A stretch of DNA of 64,000 nucleotides from Luteimonas saliphila. GTDB taxonomy: Bacteria; Pseudomonadota; Gammaproteobacteria; Xanthomonadales; Xanthomonadaceae. Below, in pieces: positions 24,182 through 32,704 of this stretch. The translations under genes and the position numbers were made by a program. The notes beneath the pieces are model-generated. The model ran no database searches, was not told where the DNA came from, and saw nothing but the letters and a program-made list of their open reading frames with translations. Each line of letters opens with the position of its first letter. The first letter of the stretch is position 1. Where the stretch lies: positions 62,001 to 126,000 of the forward strand of contig NZ_JAETWA010000011.1 in NCBI RefSeq assembly GCF_016774335.1, written 5' to 3'.

Positions 24182-24262
24182 CGACTGCACGAACAGGACA
24201 TTTTGTCCCTTCCTCCATGTGCGCAACGGCGCTGCAATGGCGCCATGAACGGAGGAATCGAG

Positions 24263-26332
24263 ATGAAGGGCAAGATGTTGTGCGTGGCAGTGGCGGGTGC
24301 GTTGGCGTTGTGGCAGCTGGCGGCGGCCGACGCGCGGGCGGCGGAATCGGTCGTGCCCGGCGACGAGCGCATCGTCGACCTCGACAGCCTGGTGGTGGTC
24401 GGCGTGGCGCCGGTGGCATCGCTCACCTGGGTCACCGATCCGCGCCTGCCGCGGCAGCCGGTGCCGGCGAGCGACGGCGCCGACTACCTCAAGACCGTGC
24501 CGGGCTTCGCCACGCTGCGCAGCGGCGGCAGCAACGGCGATCCGGTGCTGCGCGGCCAGTTCGGTTCGCGCCTGAACCTGCTCGCCGGCGACGGCGCACT
24601 GATGGGCGCCTGCCCCTCGCGCATGGACAACGCGATGTCCTACGTGTCGCCGGAAACCTACGACCGGCTGACCATCGTCAAGGGGCCGCAGACGGTGCTG
24701 TGGGGCGGCGGCGCCTCGGCCGGGACGGTGCGCTTCGAACGCGAGATCCCGTACTTCGATGTGCCCGGCCTGCGCCTCGAAGGCAGCGCCATGTTCGCCA
24801 GCCACGGTCGCAACGACCAGGTGCTCGATGCCATCGCCGGCACTCCGCAGGTGTATGGGCGGCTGACGGCCAACCGCTCCGAATCGGACGACTACGAGGA
24901 CGGCGCCGGACGGCGCGTGCCCTCGGCCTGGGACAAGTGGAACGCCGACGCCGCTGTCGGCTGGACGCCGGATCCGGATACCGTGCTGGAAGCCAGCGTC
25001 GGCACCGGCGACGGCCAGGCGCGCTATGCCGGGCGCGCCATGGACGGTACCCGGTTCGACCGCACCACCTACGGACTGCGCTTCGAGAAGAAGGGCATGC
25101 AGGGCCGGCTGCGCGAGATCGCGGCGAACCTCTACTACAACGACGTCGACCACGTCATGGACAACTACACGCTGCGCGACCCGGACCCCAACGGCACGAT
25201 GGCGATGCCGATGGCGAGCAACGTCGCCCACCGCACCAGCGGCGGCCGTTCCGCGTTCGGCTTCGGCGGCGAACACTGGGAACTCACCGCAGGCGTCGAC
25301 GCACGCAGCAGCCGCCATTCGCGCCGCAGCGCCATGGGCCGCGGCCAGTACCTCGCGCAGCCGTGGACGGTGGATGCGCGCTTCCGCCAGGCCGGCGCCT
25401 TCGCCGAACTGCACTGGCACCTGGATGCGCGCAACCACGTGATCGCCGGCGCGCGCGTGGACCGCAGCGAAGCCGAGGACCGCCGCGCCACGACCAGTGG
25501 CATGATGCCGATGCCCAACCCGACCCTGGGGCAGACGCGCGCGGAAACGCTGCCCTCGGCCTTCGTCCGCTTCGAACAGGACCTCGACGGCCGGCCGCTG
25601 CGCTGGTACGCCGGCATCGGCCACACCCGGCGCATGCCCGACTACTGGGAACTGTTTTCCCCCAACCGTGGCCCGGACGGCGCGGTCAACGCCTTTGCCG
25701 GCGTGCAGCCCGAGCGCACCACCCAGCTCGACGTCGGCATGCGCCATGCAGGCAAGCGGATCGATGCCTGGGTCTCGGCGTATGCCGGGCGCATGAGCGA
25801 TTACATCGCCTTCGACTACATCGACGGCATGGGCGGGACGATCACGCGCGCGCGCAACGCCGATGCGAATATCCGCGGCGGCGAGGCCGGCGTGGAGTGG
25901 CGTGCGGCCGAACACTGGAAGCTGGGCGGCACGCTGGCCTACTCCTGGGGCGAACTGGCCGAGACCGGCCAGGCCCTTCCGCAGATGCCGCCGCTGGAGG
26001 CACGGCTCAACGCCGCATACGACAACGGCACATGGTCCGCTGGCGCGCTGTTGCGCGCGGCGTCCTCGCAGGACAGGGTCAGTCCGGCGCTGGGCAATGT
26101 GGTCGGCCGCGATCTGGGACCCAGCAGCGGGTTCGCGGTGTTCTCGCTCAACGGCGCGTTCCGTATCAACGACCAGTGGCGCCTGGCCGCCGGCATCGAC
26201 AACCTGTTCGACCGCGACTATGCCGAGCACCTCAACCTCGCCGGCAACAGCGCCTTCGGCTATCCGGCCGACCCGACGCGCATCCACGAACCCGGACGTA
26301 CGGCGTGGGTCAAGCTCAACGCTTCGTTCTGA
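24263..26332 (+). CDS. TonB-dependent copper receptor (OprC/NosA type)
   Basis: A 689-residue outer-membrane receptor. GGAGG precedes the ATG. The signal peptide ends about residue 27. The plug domain has LVVVGVAPV, LKTVPGFATLRSGGSNGDPV and the segment GACPSRMDNAMSYVSPETYD followed by RLTIVKGPQTVLWG. The CPSRM sequence fits the CxxxM half of the copper site described for Pseudomonas OprC. The barrel carries further Met/His clusters (GTMAMPMASNVAH, GMMPMPNP) and ends in VKLNASF with terminal Phe. It probably imports or binds copper at the cell surface. A TonB partner is not adjacent. Confidence 0.9.
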   Translation: MKGKMLCVAVAGALALWQLAAADARAAESVVPGDERIVDLDSLVVVGVAPVASLTWVTDPRLPRQPVPASDGADYLKTVPGFATLRSGGSNGDPVLRGQFGSRLNLLAGDGALMGACPSRMDNAMSYVSPETYDRLTIVKGPQTVLWGGGASAGTVRFEREIPYFDVPGLRLEGSAMFASHGRNDQVLDAIAGTPQVYGRLTANRSESDDYEDGAGRRVPSAWDKWNADAAVGWTPDPDTVLEASVGTGDGQARYAGRAMDGTRFDRTTYGLRFEKKGMQGRLREIAANLYYNDVDHVMDNYTLRDPDPNGTMAMPMASNVAHRTSGGRSAFGFGGEHWELTAGVDARSSRHSRRSAMGRGQYLAQPWTVDARFRQAGAFAELHWHLDARNHVIAGARVDRSEAEDRRATTSGMMPMPNPTLGQTRAETLPSAFVRFEQDLDGRPLRWYAGIGHTRRMPDYWELFSPNRGPDGAVNAFAGVQPERTTQLDVGMRHAGKRIDAWVSAYAGRMSDYIAFDYIDGMGGTITRARNADANIRGGEAGVEWRAAEHWKLGGTLAYSWGELAETGQALPQMPPLEARLNAAYDNGTWSAGALLRAASSQDRVSPALGNVVGRDLGPSSGFAVFSLNGAFRINDQWRLAAGIDNLFDRDYAEHLNLAGNSAFGYPADPTRIHEPGRTAWVKLNASF

Positions 26333-26400
26333 GACATCGCAGCGGCAACCGCCTTCCCGGCGCAGGACACCGCAGGAGCGGATATGGCGATGCGATACAT

Positions 26401-26885
26401 GTAGGAGCGGCTTCAGCCGCGATCTCGCCGGGGTGTCTGCCGTCGCCTCGTGTGGTCGTGCCTGAAGGCGCTCCTACCGGGCAGGGGCGTGCTGCGCGAT
26501 GGCGGTGCGATCCATGTATGAGCGGCTTCAGCCGCGATCTTGCCGTGGCGTCCGACGTCGCCTCGTGTGGTCGCGCCTGAAGGCGCTCCTACCGGGCAGG
26601 GGCGTGCTGCACGATGGTGGTGCGATACATGTAGGAGCGGCTTCAGCCGCGATCTCGCCGTGGCGTCCGACGTCGCCTCGTGTGGTCGCGCCTGAAGGCG
26701 CTCCTACCGGGCAGGGGCGTGCTGCGCGATGGCGGTGCGATACATGTAGGAGCGGCTTCAGCCGCGATATCGCCGTGGCGTCCGCCGTCGCCTCGTGTGG
26801 TCGCGCCTGAAGGCGCTCCTACCGGGCAGGGGCGTGCTGCGCGATGGCGGTGCGATACCCGTAGGCGCGGCTTCAGCCGCGATCT
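26401..26885. repeat. 115-bp tandem array of GTAGGAGCG REP units
   Basis: Four full copies and a partial fifth start at 26401, 26516, 26631, 26746 and 26861, an exact 115-bp period. Each unit opens with GTAGGAGCGGCTTCAGCCGC and closes with GGCGCTCCTACC, so it is itself an inverted REP pair with a small internal hairpin (GCGGCTTCAGCCGC). Copies differ by scattered substitutions. No gene fits convincingly in the region 26333-26949; open frames across it are repeats of one another. Confidence 0.92.
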
Positions 26886-26949
26886 GTGGTGCGGCACACC
26901 TCGGACTGCGGTGGGACTGGAACGCGCGTCCTCTGCAAGCAGGACGGCT

Positions 26950-27813
26950 TCAATCGAACGCACGCGCGATCGCCCGCGGCAGCGCCAGCTCCTGCCAGCC
27001 CTGCGCCTGCACGTGGCGCAGTACCGCGACCACGTCGTCGCAGGCGCGGCGTACGGCCTCGGACAGGGATGCGCCATCGACCATGCGTCCGCCGACGAGC
27101 GCGGCGAACATGTCGCCGACGCCCTTCACCGCGTGCCGCACCAGCGGATGCTCGAACGTTTCGCAGCCGTCGGCCGATACCGCAACCAGCTGCAGCGTCC
27201 CGGGCGGACACGTCTCCGGCGCGGCACTGGTCACCACCACCCAGTGCGTGGTGTCGCTGAGCAGGCCGGCGGCGACCTCCACGCAGTCATCGAGCGATCG
27301 CAGGCGGCGGCCGCCCAGTTGCTCCAGCTCGTAGTGGTTCGGCGTCAGCCCCTCCGCGCGTGGCAGCAGATGGTCGCGCCATACCGGCACCAGCGCAGGA
27401 TCGGTGTAGGAGCCGGTGTCGTGGTCGCCGATCACCGGATCGATGTGGACCGCGAGCTTCGGGTTGCGCTCGTGGACGCGGTCGAGCCAGCGCGCCAGCG
27501 CCAACCCCTGCTGCGGCGAACCGAGATAGCCGACCAGCAGCATCCGCGCGCGCGAGGCCACGTCGCGCGCCTCGAGGTCGTCGAGCAGCCCCTCGAACCA
27601 GTCCTGCGGCAGCGCGCCGCCGTGCATCGTCGGGTAGTGCGGGGTGTTGCCCAGCACCACGGTCGGCACCGGCGCCACCTGCAGGCCCAGCGCCTGCAGC
27701 ACCGGCACCGCGATGGCGTTGCCGACACCGCCGTAGGCGACCTGCGACTGGATCGAGATGACGTCGACCAGTCGCGTTCCCGCAGACGGCATGAACGTGC
27801 CCGGTGCGCTCAC
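26950..27813 (-). CDS. pdxY: Pyridoxal kinase PdxY
   Basis: A 287-residue kinase of the ribokinase superfamily that phosphorylates pyridoxal in the salvage pathway. The N-terminus ISIQSQVAYGGVGN matches the family segment (IQSHVVYGHAGN in E. coli). VHIDPVIGDHDTGSYTDP and LTPNHYELEQLGG are substrate and ATP regions, and VKGVGDMFAALVGG carries the catalytic Asp. The GTG at 27813 is chosen because it overlaps the yggS stop (GTGA) and gives the same length as E. coli PdxY; ATG 27792 is the alternative (280 residues). Confidence 0.9.
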   Translation of the reverse strand: MSAPGTFMPSAGTRLVDVISIQSQVAYGGVGNAIAVPVLQALGLQVAPVPTVVLGNTPHYPTMHGGALPQDWFEGLLDDLEARDVASRARMLLVGYLGSPQQGLALARWLDRVHERNPKLAVHIDPVIGDHDTGSYTDPALVPVWRDHLLPRAEGLTPNHYELEQLGGRRLRSLDDCVEVAAGLLSDTTHWVVVTSAAPETCPPGTLQLVAVSADGCETFEHPLVRHAVKGVGDMFAALVGGRMVDGASLSEAVRRACDDVVAVLRHVQAQGWQELALPRAIARAFD

Positions 27814-28574
27814 GCCGCGCCCGCGTCGCCAGCGCCCGCAAGGCCGGGCCAGTAAGCGCTGTCGGGCGTATCGCGGTTGCCGAAGAGGGCGGTGCCGACG
27901 CGCACCGTGGTCGCGCCTTCGGCAATCGCGAGTTCGAAATCGCCGGACATGCCCATCGACAGTTCGTCCATCGCGATACCGTCCGGTGCGTCCTGGCGCA
28001 AGCGGTCGCGCAGCGTGCGCAGGCGCACGAAACATGGGCGCACCCGGGTCGCCTCTTCGGAGAACAGCGCCAGCGTCATCAGCCCGCGCACGCGCAGCGA
28101 CGAGAAAGCGGGCAGTTCACGGATGAAGGCGGGCACGTCATCGGGCGCCAGGCCGAACTTGCTGGCTTCGCCCGAGGTATTCACCTGCACCAGCACGTCG
28201 AGCGCGCGGCCGTGCCTCTGCAGCTGCGTGTCGAGCGCCTGCGCCACGCGCAGGCTGTCGAGCGCCTGGAACTCGCTGGCGAAGCGCGCCGCATGTTTCG
28301 CCTTGTTGGTCTGCAGGTGGCCGATCAGCACCCAGCGCAGGTCGGGCAGGTCGGCCATCGCCTCGGACTTGGCCAGCGCCTCCTGCACCTTGTTCTCGCC
28401 GAACTCGCGCATGCCGATGGCATGGGCCGCTCGCAGCCGCGCTTCGTCCACGGTCTTGCTCACCGGCAGCAGGCGAACGTCGACGGGATCGCGGCCGGCG
28501 CCACGGCAGGCCACGTCGATGCGTGCACGGATCGCCTCGAGGTTGGCCTGCAGTTGCGTGGTGGCGTCGTGCAT
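27810..28574 (-). CDS. yggS: PLP homeostasis protein (YggS/PLPBP family)
   Basis: A 254-residue single-domain TIM-barrel protein that binds pyridoxal phosphate and buffers its cellular level; family members lack enzyme activity. The PLP-binding Lys is in RLLPVSKTVD. Other hallmarks are FGENKVQEAL, WVLIGHLQTNKAKHA, VNTSGEASKFGL, LSMGMSGDFELAI and VRVGTALFG. It starts five bases after the hemF stop and its own stop overlaps the pdxY start, which ties two PLP-related genes together. Confidence 0.95.
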   Translation of the reverse strand: MHDATTQLQANLEAIRARIDVACRGAGRDPVDVRLLPVSKTVDEARLRAAHAIGMREFGENKVQEALAKSEAMADLPDLRWVLIGHLQTNKAKHAARFASEFQALDSLRVAQALDTQLQRHGRALDVLVQVNTSGEASKFGLAPDDVPAFIRELPAFSSLRVRGLMTLALFSEEATRVRPCFVRLRTLRDRLRQDAPDGIAMDELSMGMSGDFELAIAEGATTVRVGTALFGNRDTPDSAYWPGLAGAGDAGAA

Positions 28575-28579
28575 CGCGC

Positions 28580-29509
28580 TCAGGTGCCTGCCAGCCAGTC
28601 GCGCGGCACCAGGTAGTCGTGCAGTCGCGCTTCGGCGCTGCCGGGCTCGGGTGCGTAGCCGTACTCCCAGCGCACCAGCGGCGGCAGGCTCATCAGGATC
28701 GATTCGGCGCGGCCGCCGCTCTGCAGGCCGAAGTGGGTGCCGCGGTCGTAGACCAGGTTGAACTCGACGTAGCGGCCGCGGCGGTAGAGCTGGAACGCGC
28801 GCTCGCGCTCGTCGTAGGGCGTGTCGCGGCGGCGTTCGACGATCGGCAGGTAGGCATCGAGGAATCCATCCCCGACCGCGCGCAGGTAGCCGAAGTCCTG
28901 TTCCAGGTCGCCGTGCAGGTCGTCGAAGAACAGGCCGCCGACGCCGCGCGTCTCGTTGCGATGCTTCAGGAAGAAATACTCGTCGCACCAGCGCTTGTGC
29001 GCGTCGTAGCGCTGTTCCCCGCCGAACGGCTCGCACAGGTCGCGCGCGGTCCGGTGCCAGTGCCGTACGTCCTCGTCGAAGGGATAGAAGGGGGTGAGGT
29101 CGAAGCCGCCGCCGAACCACCAGGCCACCGTCTGCCCATCGCGCTGCGCGCGGAAGTGGCGCACGTTGGCATGCGTGGTCGGTACGTGGGGATTATGCGG
29201 ATGGAACACCAGCGACACGCCGACCGCCTGCCACGAGGCGCCCACCAGTTCCGGGCGCGCCGCGGTGGCCGAAGGCGGCAGGGTGTCGCCGGAGACGTCG
29301 GAAAACCCGATCCCGGCCTGCTCGAACACCGCGCCGTCGCGCAGGATGCGCGTGCGCCCGCCGCCGCGCAGGTGGCTGCCGGCGCCATCGGGATGGCGCT
29401 GCCAGGCGTCCTCGACGAAACGGGCACCGCCGTCGGCGGTTTCGATCGCGGCACAGATCCGGTCCTGGAGGCCCGTGAGGTAGTCGCGGATGTCGTCGAA
29501 GCGGTCCAT
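28580..29509 (-). CDS. hemF: Oxygen-dependent coproporphyrinogen III oxidase
   Basis: A 309-residue cytosolic enzyme that decarboxylates two propionates of coproporphyrinogen III to give protoporphyrinogen IX, using O2. Recognisable family segments: [42 protein letters not shown]-type [33 protein letters not shown] and [20 protein letters not shown] followed by [11 protein letters not shown]. Length matches the E. coli enzyme (299). It heads the hemF-yggS-pdxY group; no anaerobic hemN lies in the window. Confidence 0.97.
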   Translation of the reverse strand: MDRFDDIRDYLTGLQDRICAAIETADGGARFVEDAWQRHPDGAGSHLRGGGRTRILRDGAVFEQAGIGFSDVSGDTLPPSATAARPELVGASWQAVGVSLVFHPHNPHVPTTHANVRHFRAQRDGQTVAWWFGGGFDLTPFYPFDEDVRHWHRTARDLCEPFGGEQRYDAHKRWCDEYFFLKHRNETRGVGGLFFDDLHGDLEQDFGYLRAVGDGFLDAYLPIVERRRDTPYDERERAFQLYRRGRYVEFNLVYDRGTHFGLQSGGRAESILMSLPPLVRWEYGYAPEPGSAEARLHDYLVPRDWLAGT

Positions 29510-29649
29510 GCCGACATTCTAGTGCGCCGTACCGCCTGGTGCCCCGTGCCGCATGCTTCCAGCGCCGTCATCCCCGCTTTCGCCGGAACGACGGAAGGCT
29601 TCTTGCGAGACGGCGCGTCAGACGCGTATTCCGCCGCACCTGGCGCGGA

Positions 29650-30141
29650 TCAGGCGCGCCAGGCCGCGTCCGCCCGGTGCGCGGCGAGCCGCACGTCCAT
29701 GCGCGCAGCCAGATCGCGTGCGGACAGGCCATAGGTGTCCGGCAGCGCGGCCTGGAAACCGCTGAGGTTGCGGTTGACGCGGCGCAGCCGGTCGCTGCCG
29801 GCGTGGCCGTCGACGAAGTCGAAGCCGACCAGCCGGTGCAGCCCCACCCGCGTTTCGCCGAAACGCGCCACCTCGGTCCAGCGCACCCGCGAGCGCCGGA
29901 ACAGCGAGACGATCTCGAAGCCGTCTTCGTCGAGCACCAGACAGCTCGCCCCGGGCAGCAGGTTCAGCACCGCGAGCCCGCCGCACAGGCCGAAGAACAC
30001 GAGGCTGCTCCACCCGATCAGCGGGTGCGTGCCCATGATGCGCAGGCCGATCCAGACGAACACCGCCGAGATCGCGACCATCGCCAGCCATTTGGCCGGC
30101 GATGGTCGCAAGGTCTCGGCCGTGCCCGCCGCGGGCCTCAC
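29650..30141 (-). CDS. Small membrane protein with PH-like domain, unknown function
   Basis: A 163-residue protein. The GTG start at 30141 overlaps the stop of the S9 peptidase gene (GTGA), so it is probably translated with it. Two membrane helices (WLAMVAISAVFVWIGLRIM, then SSLVFFGLCGGLAVLNLLPG) are followed by a soluble part beginning CLVLDEDGFEIVSLFRRSRV, with RWTEVARFGETRVG. That layout resembles bacterial PH-domain membrane proteins of the STM3941 type. Function is unknown. Confidence 0.65.
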   Translation of the reverse strand: MRPAAGTAETLRPSPAKWLAMVAISAVFVWIGLRIMGTHPLIGWSSLVFFGLCGGLAVLNLLPGASCLVLDEDGFEIVSLFRRSRVRWTEVARFGETRVGLHRLVGFDFVDGHAGSDRLRRVNRNLSGFQAALPDTYGLSARDLAARMDVRLAAHRADAAWRA

Positions 30142-32504
30142 TTCAGCGTACGCTCGAACAACTCGAGGACGCGGCGGTACTGGTCGTACCAGGAATCCGA
30201 TTGCTGGTAGGCATGCCGCTCGAGCGGGTAGCTCGCCAGTTCCCACTTGTCCTTGCGCAGCTCGATCAGCCGCTGCGCCAGCACCACCGAATCGCGGTAG
30301 AACACGTTGTCGTCGATCATGCCGTGCGCGATCAGCAGGCTGCCCTGGAGGCCGTCGGCGTATTCGATCGGCGAGGAAACGCGGTAGGCCTCGGGATCGA
30401 TGTCGGGCGTGTTGAGGATGTTGCTGGTGTATTCGTGGTTGTACTGGGTCCAGTCGGCGACCGGGCGCAGCGCCGCGCCGGCCTTGAATTTGCCCGGCTC
30501 ACGGAACAGCGCCATGAAGGCCATGAAGCCGCCGTAGCTGCCGCCGTAGACGCCGACGCGTTCGCGGTCGCCCTGGCGCTGTTCGACCAGCCAGTCGATG
30601 CCGTCCAGGTAATCCTCCAGCTCCGGATGGCCCATCCGCCGGTAGATCGCGGTACGCCAGTCGCGGCCGTAGCCTTCGGAGGCGCGGTAGTCGAGATCGA
30701 GCACGATGTAGCCGCGCTGCACCAGCAGGTTGTGGAACATCTGCTCGCGGAAATAGTTCGGATAGCGGTCGCTGACGTTCTGCAGGTAGCCGGCGCCATG
30801 CACGAACAGCGCGACCGGATAGCGCCGCCCGGGCTCGAGCGTCTTCGGACCGTAGAACTTGCCCCAGATCGTGCCGGCGCCGTGCTTCGAGGGCACCTGC
30901 ACGACCTCCGGCTGCAGCCAGTCATGGGCGATGTATTCGGGCTTGCGCGTATCGGTGAGCGTGCGCAGGTTGCCGCCATCGGCATCGAGTACGGCCAGCT
31001 GCGGCGGCACATAGCTCGAGGAGTGGCGCAGCAGCAGGCGGGTGCCGTCGGGCGAGGCGACGAAGCCCTCGACCCCGCCCAGGTCGGTCAGCTCGCGTAC
31101 CTCGCCGCCGGCGGACGGCACGGTGCACAGCTCGTAGTCGCCGGGACGTGCGCGGTTGCAGGCGAAATGGAAGCGCGAGCCGTCCGGCGACAGCGCCGGT
31201 TGCGAGACCTCCCAGCGGCCCGAGGTCAGCGCGCGCGCACGGCCGCCGCGGCCGGCATCGACCGTGTACAGGTGCGACCAGCCGCTTTCCTCCGACAGCA
31301 GCCACAGCGTGCGCTGGTCGTGGAGCCAGCCGAACTGGTTGTATTCCCAGTTGATCCAGGCCTCGTCGCTCAGGCGATGGCGCGACTGCAGGGTCGCGAC
31401 GGCGGGTTCGGCGGTGGCCAGCCAGCGGTCCTTGTTGTCGACCGAATGCAGCATCAGCGCGACGAAGCGCGAGTCTGCGCTCCAGGCGATGCCGTCGCCG
31501 TCGTCCTCGATGCGCACCGGGCGCGGGCCCTTCAGCGGCTCCTTGCCGGCGGCCTTGCGCAACCGCGCCAGCGGGTCGTCGCCGATGCCGGGCAGTCCAT
31601 CGGTCTTCAGCTCGCGGCGCGCACCGTCGCGCATGTCGACCAGCCAGAACGACTGCGCGCGCGGCGGATTGCGCCCGACCCGGGTGCGCACGTCCTCGAA
31701 CTCCTCGTAGCCCGACTCGGTGACGTACATCGGCATCCTGCCGCCCTGGCCGCGTTCGTCCTGCTTGCGTTCGGTGGCGACCAGCAGCCAGCGGCCGTCG
31801 GGCGAGAGCGCGGTCGCGGCGATCTCGACATCCTTGCCTAGGTAGACGGGCGCGGGTGCGCGGGTGGGATCGGCGCGGCGCCAGTCGGTTTCCTGTTCGC
31901 GTGCGGCTTCGCGACGCGCGCGCTCGCGGCGCAGGGTCTCGACCAGGCGCAGCTGGTCCTCGCGCAGCAGGTCGGGCTTCGGCGGCTTTGCCGGATCGTC
32001 CTCGGCCTTGGGTGCCGCGGCATGGGCGACGGCGCCGTCGGCCGCGTTCCAGCGGTACCAGTCGTGTCCGCTGCGCCAGACCAGGGCGCCATCGCTGCTC
32101 CAGCGCGGCGCGGCCTCGGTGGCCTCGCTGCGGGTGAGCTGGGTGAGCGCGCCATTGCGCAGGTCGCGCACGAACACGTCGCCGTTGCGCACGAACGCCA
32201 TGCGGGTGCGCTGCGGGTCGAGCACCGGGTCGCGCGCATCGATGCCCGCGCGTGCGGCGCCGTCCACCCCTTGCGCCGCGCCGCCGGCGATGTCCTGCGC
32301 GTACAGGTCGCGGATGCGGTTGCCGTCGCGCTTGAGCGGGTAGTAGACGCGCTTGCCGTCCCACGACCACCAGGCCTGCTCCACCGGCGGCCCGATCCAG
32401 TCCGGATCGGCCATGACCCGCTCCAGGGTCAGCGGTTGCGCGGGTTGGGCCTGCAACAGCCCGGGGGCGGCCAGCAGGAGCAGGACAGACAGGCGTCGGA
32501 TCAT
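30138..32504 (-). CDS. S9 family prolyl oligopeptidase (DPP IV-like), exported
   Basis: A 788-residue exopeptidase with an N-terminal signal peptide (MIRRLSVLLLLAAPGLLQAQ). A beta-propeller domain (about 30-530) contains WD-like repeats such as ALSPDGRWLLVATE. The C-terminal alpha/beta hydrolase has the nucleophile Ser in VGVYGGSYGGFMAF, Asp in AHGMIDDNV and His in YPLERHAYQQ. Family members release Xaa-Pro dipeptides or related peptides in the periplasm. Such peptidases are abundant in Xanthomonadaceae. The next gene overlaps its stop by four bases. Confidence 0.93.
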   Translation of the reverse strand: MIRRLSVLLLLAAPGLLQAQPAQPLTLERVMADPDWIGPPVEQAWWSWDGKRVYYPLKRDGNRIRDLYAQDIAGGAAQGVDGAARAGIDARDPVLDPQRTRMAFVRNGDVFVRDLRNGALTQLTRSEATEAAPRWSSDGALVWRSGHDWYRWNAADGAVAHAAAPKAEDDPAKPPKPDLLREDQLRLVETLRRERARREAAREQETDWRRADPTRAPAPVYLGKDVEIAATALSPDGRWLLVATERKQDERGQGGRMPMYVTESGYEEFEDVRTRVGRNPPRAQSFWLVDMRDGARRELKTDGLPGIGDDPLARLRKAAGKEPLKGPRPVRIEDDGDGIAWSADSRFVALMLHSVDNKDRWLATAEPAVATLQSRHRLSDEAWINWEYNQFGWLHDQRTLWLLSEESGWSHLYTVDAGRGGRARALTSGRWEVSQPALSPDGSRFHFACNRARPGDYELCTVPSAGGEVRELTDLGGVEGFVASPDGTRLLLRHSSSYVPPQLAVLDADGGNLRTLTDTRKPEYIAHDWLQPEVVQVPSKHGAGTIWGKFYGPKTLEPGRRYPVALFVHGAGYLQNVSDRYPNYFREQMFHNLLVQRGYIVLDLDYRASEGYGRDWRTAIYRRMGHPELEDYLDGIDWLVEQRQGDRERVGVYGGSYGGFMAFMALFREPGKFKAGAALRPVADWTQYNHEYTSNILNTPDIDPEAYRVSSPIEYADGLQGSLLIAHGMIDDNVFYRDSVVLAQRLIELRKDKWELASYPLERHAYQQSDSWYDQYRRVLELFERTLK

Positions 32505-32704
32505 GGCGATGGCGGGTGACGGACCGCCGGGCAGGGTATCAGCCCACCCGGCGACGCGGCCGGGCCACAGGTCATGCCCGGCGCCGCGATCGCGTTGCGG
32601 CGGGGCCGCGGAACGGGGACGGGAGCGGAGTTCCGCTCCGGTCGCCCGCCGGCGACGCGACGTCCCGCCTTCGTGCGGGACCGCGTGCGCGCGCCCGGCG
32701 CGCG

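Noticed and set aside
24196-24208. GGACA-TTT-TGTCC palindrome before the copper receptor as a regulator site
   Set aside because: It is short, has the half-sites in the opposite order from the TGTCCG dyads, and lies where a -10 region would be expected; not enough support.
21665-24262. Very long open frame joining the glmS region to the copper receptor
   Set aside because: glmS itself is read in another frame with full family similarity. The long frame is only real from 24263, where a signal peptide and GGAGG mark the receptor start.
26401-26885. Regular repeats that could be read as a CRISPR array
   Set aside because: The whole 115-bp unit is repeated, including the would-be spacers; units are REP inverted pairs and no cas gene is nearby.
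30102-31841. Long plus-strand open frame opposite the S9 peptidase gene
   Set aside because: Antisense shadow of a gene with intact catalytic Ser, Asp and His; it has no ribosome binding site or domain.
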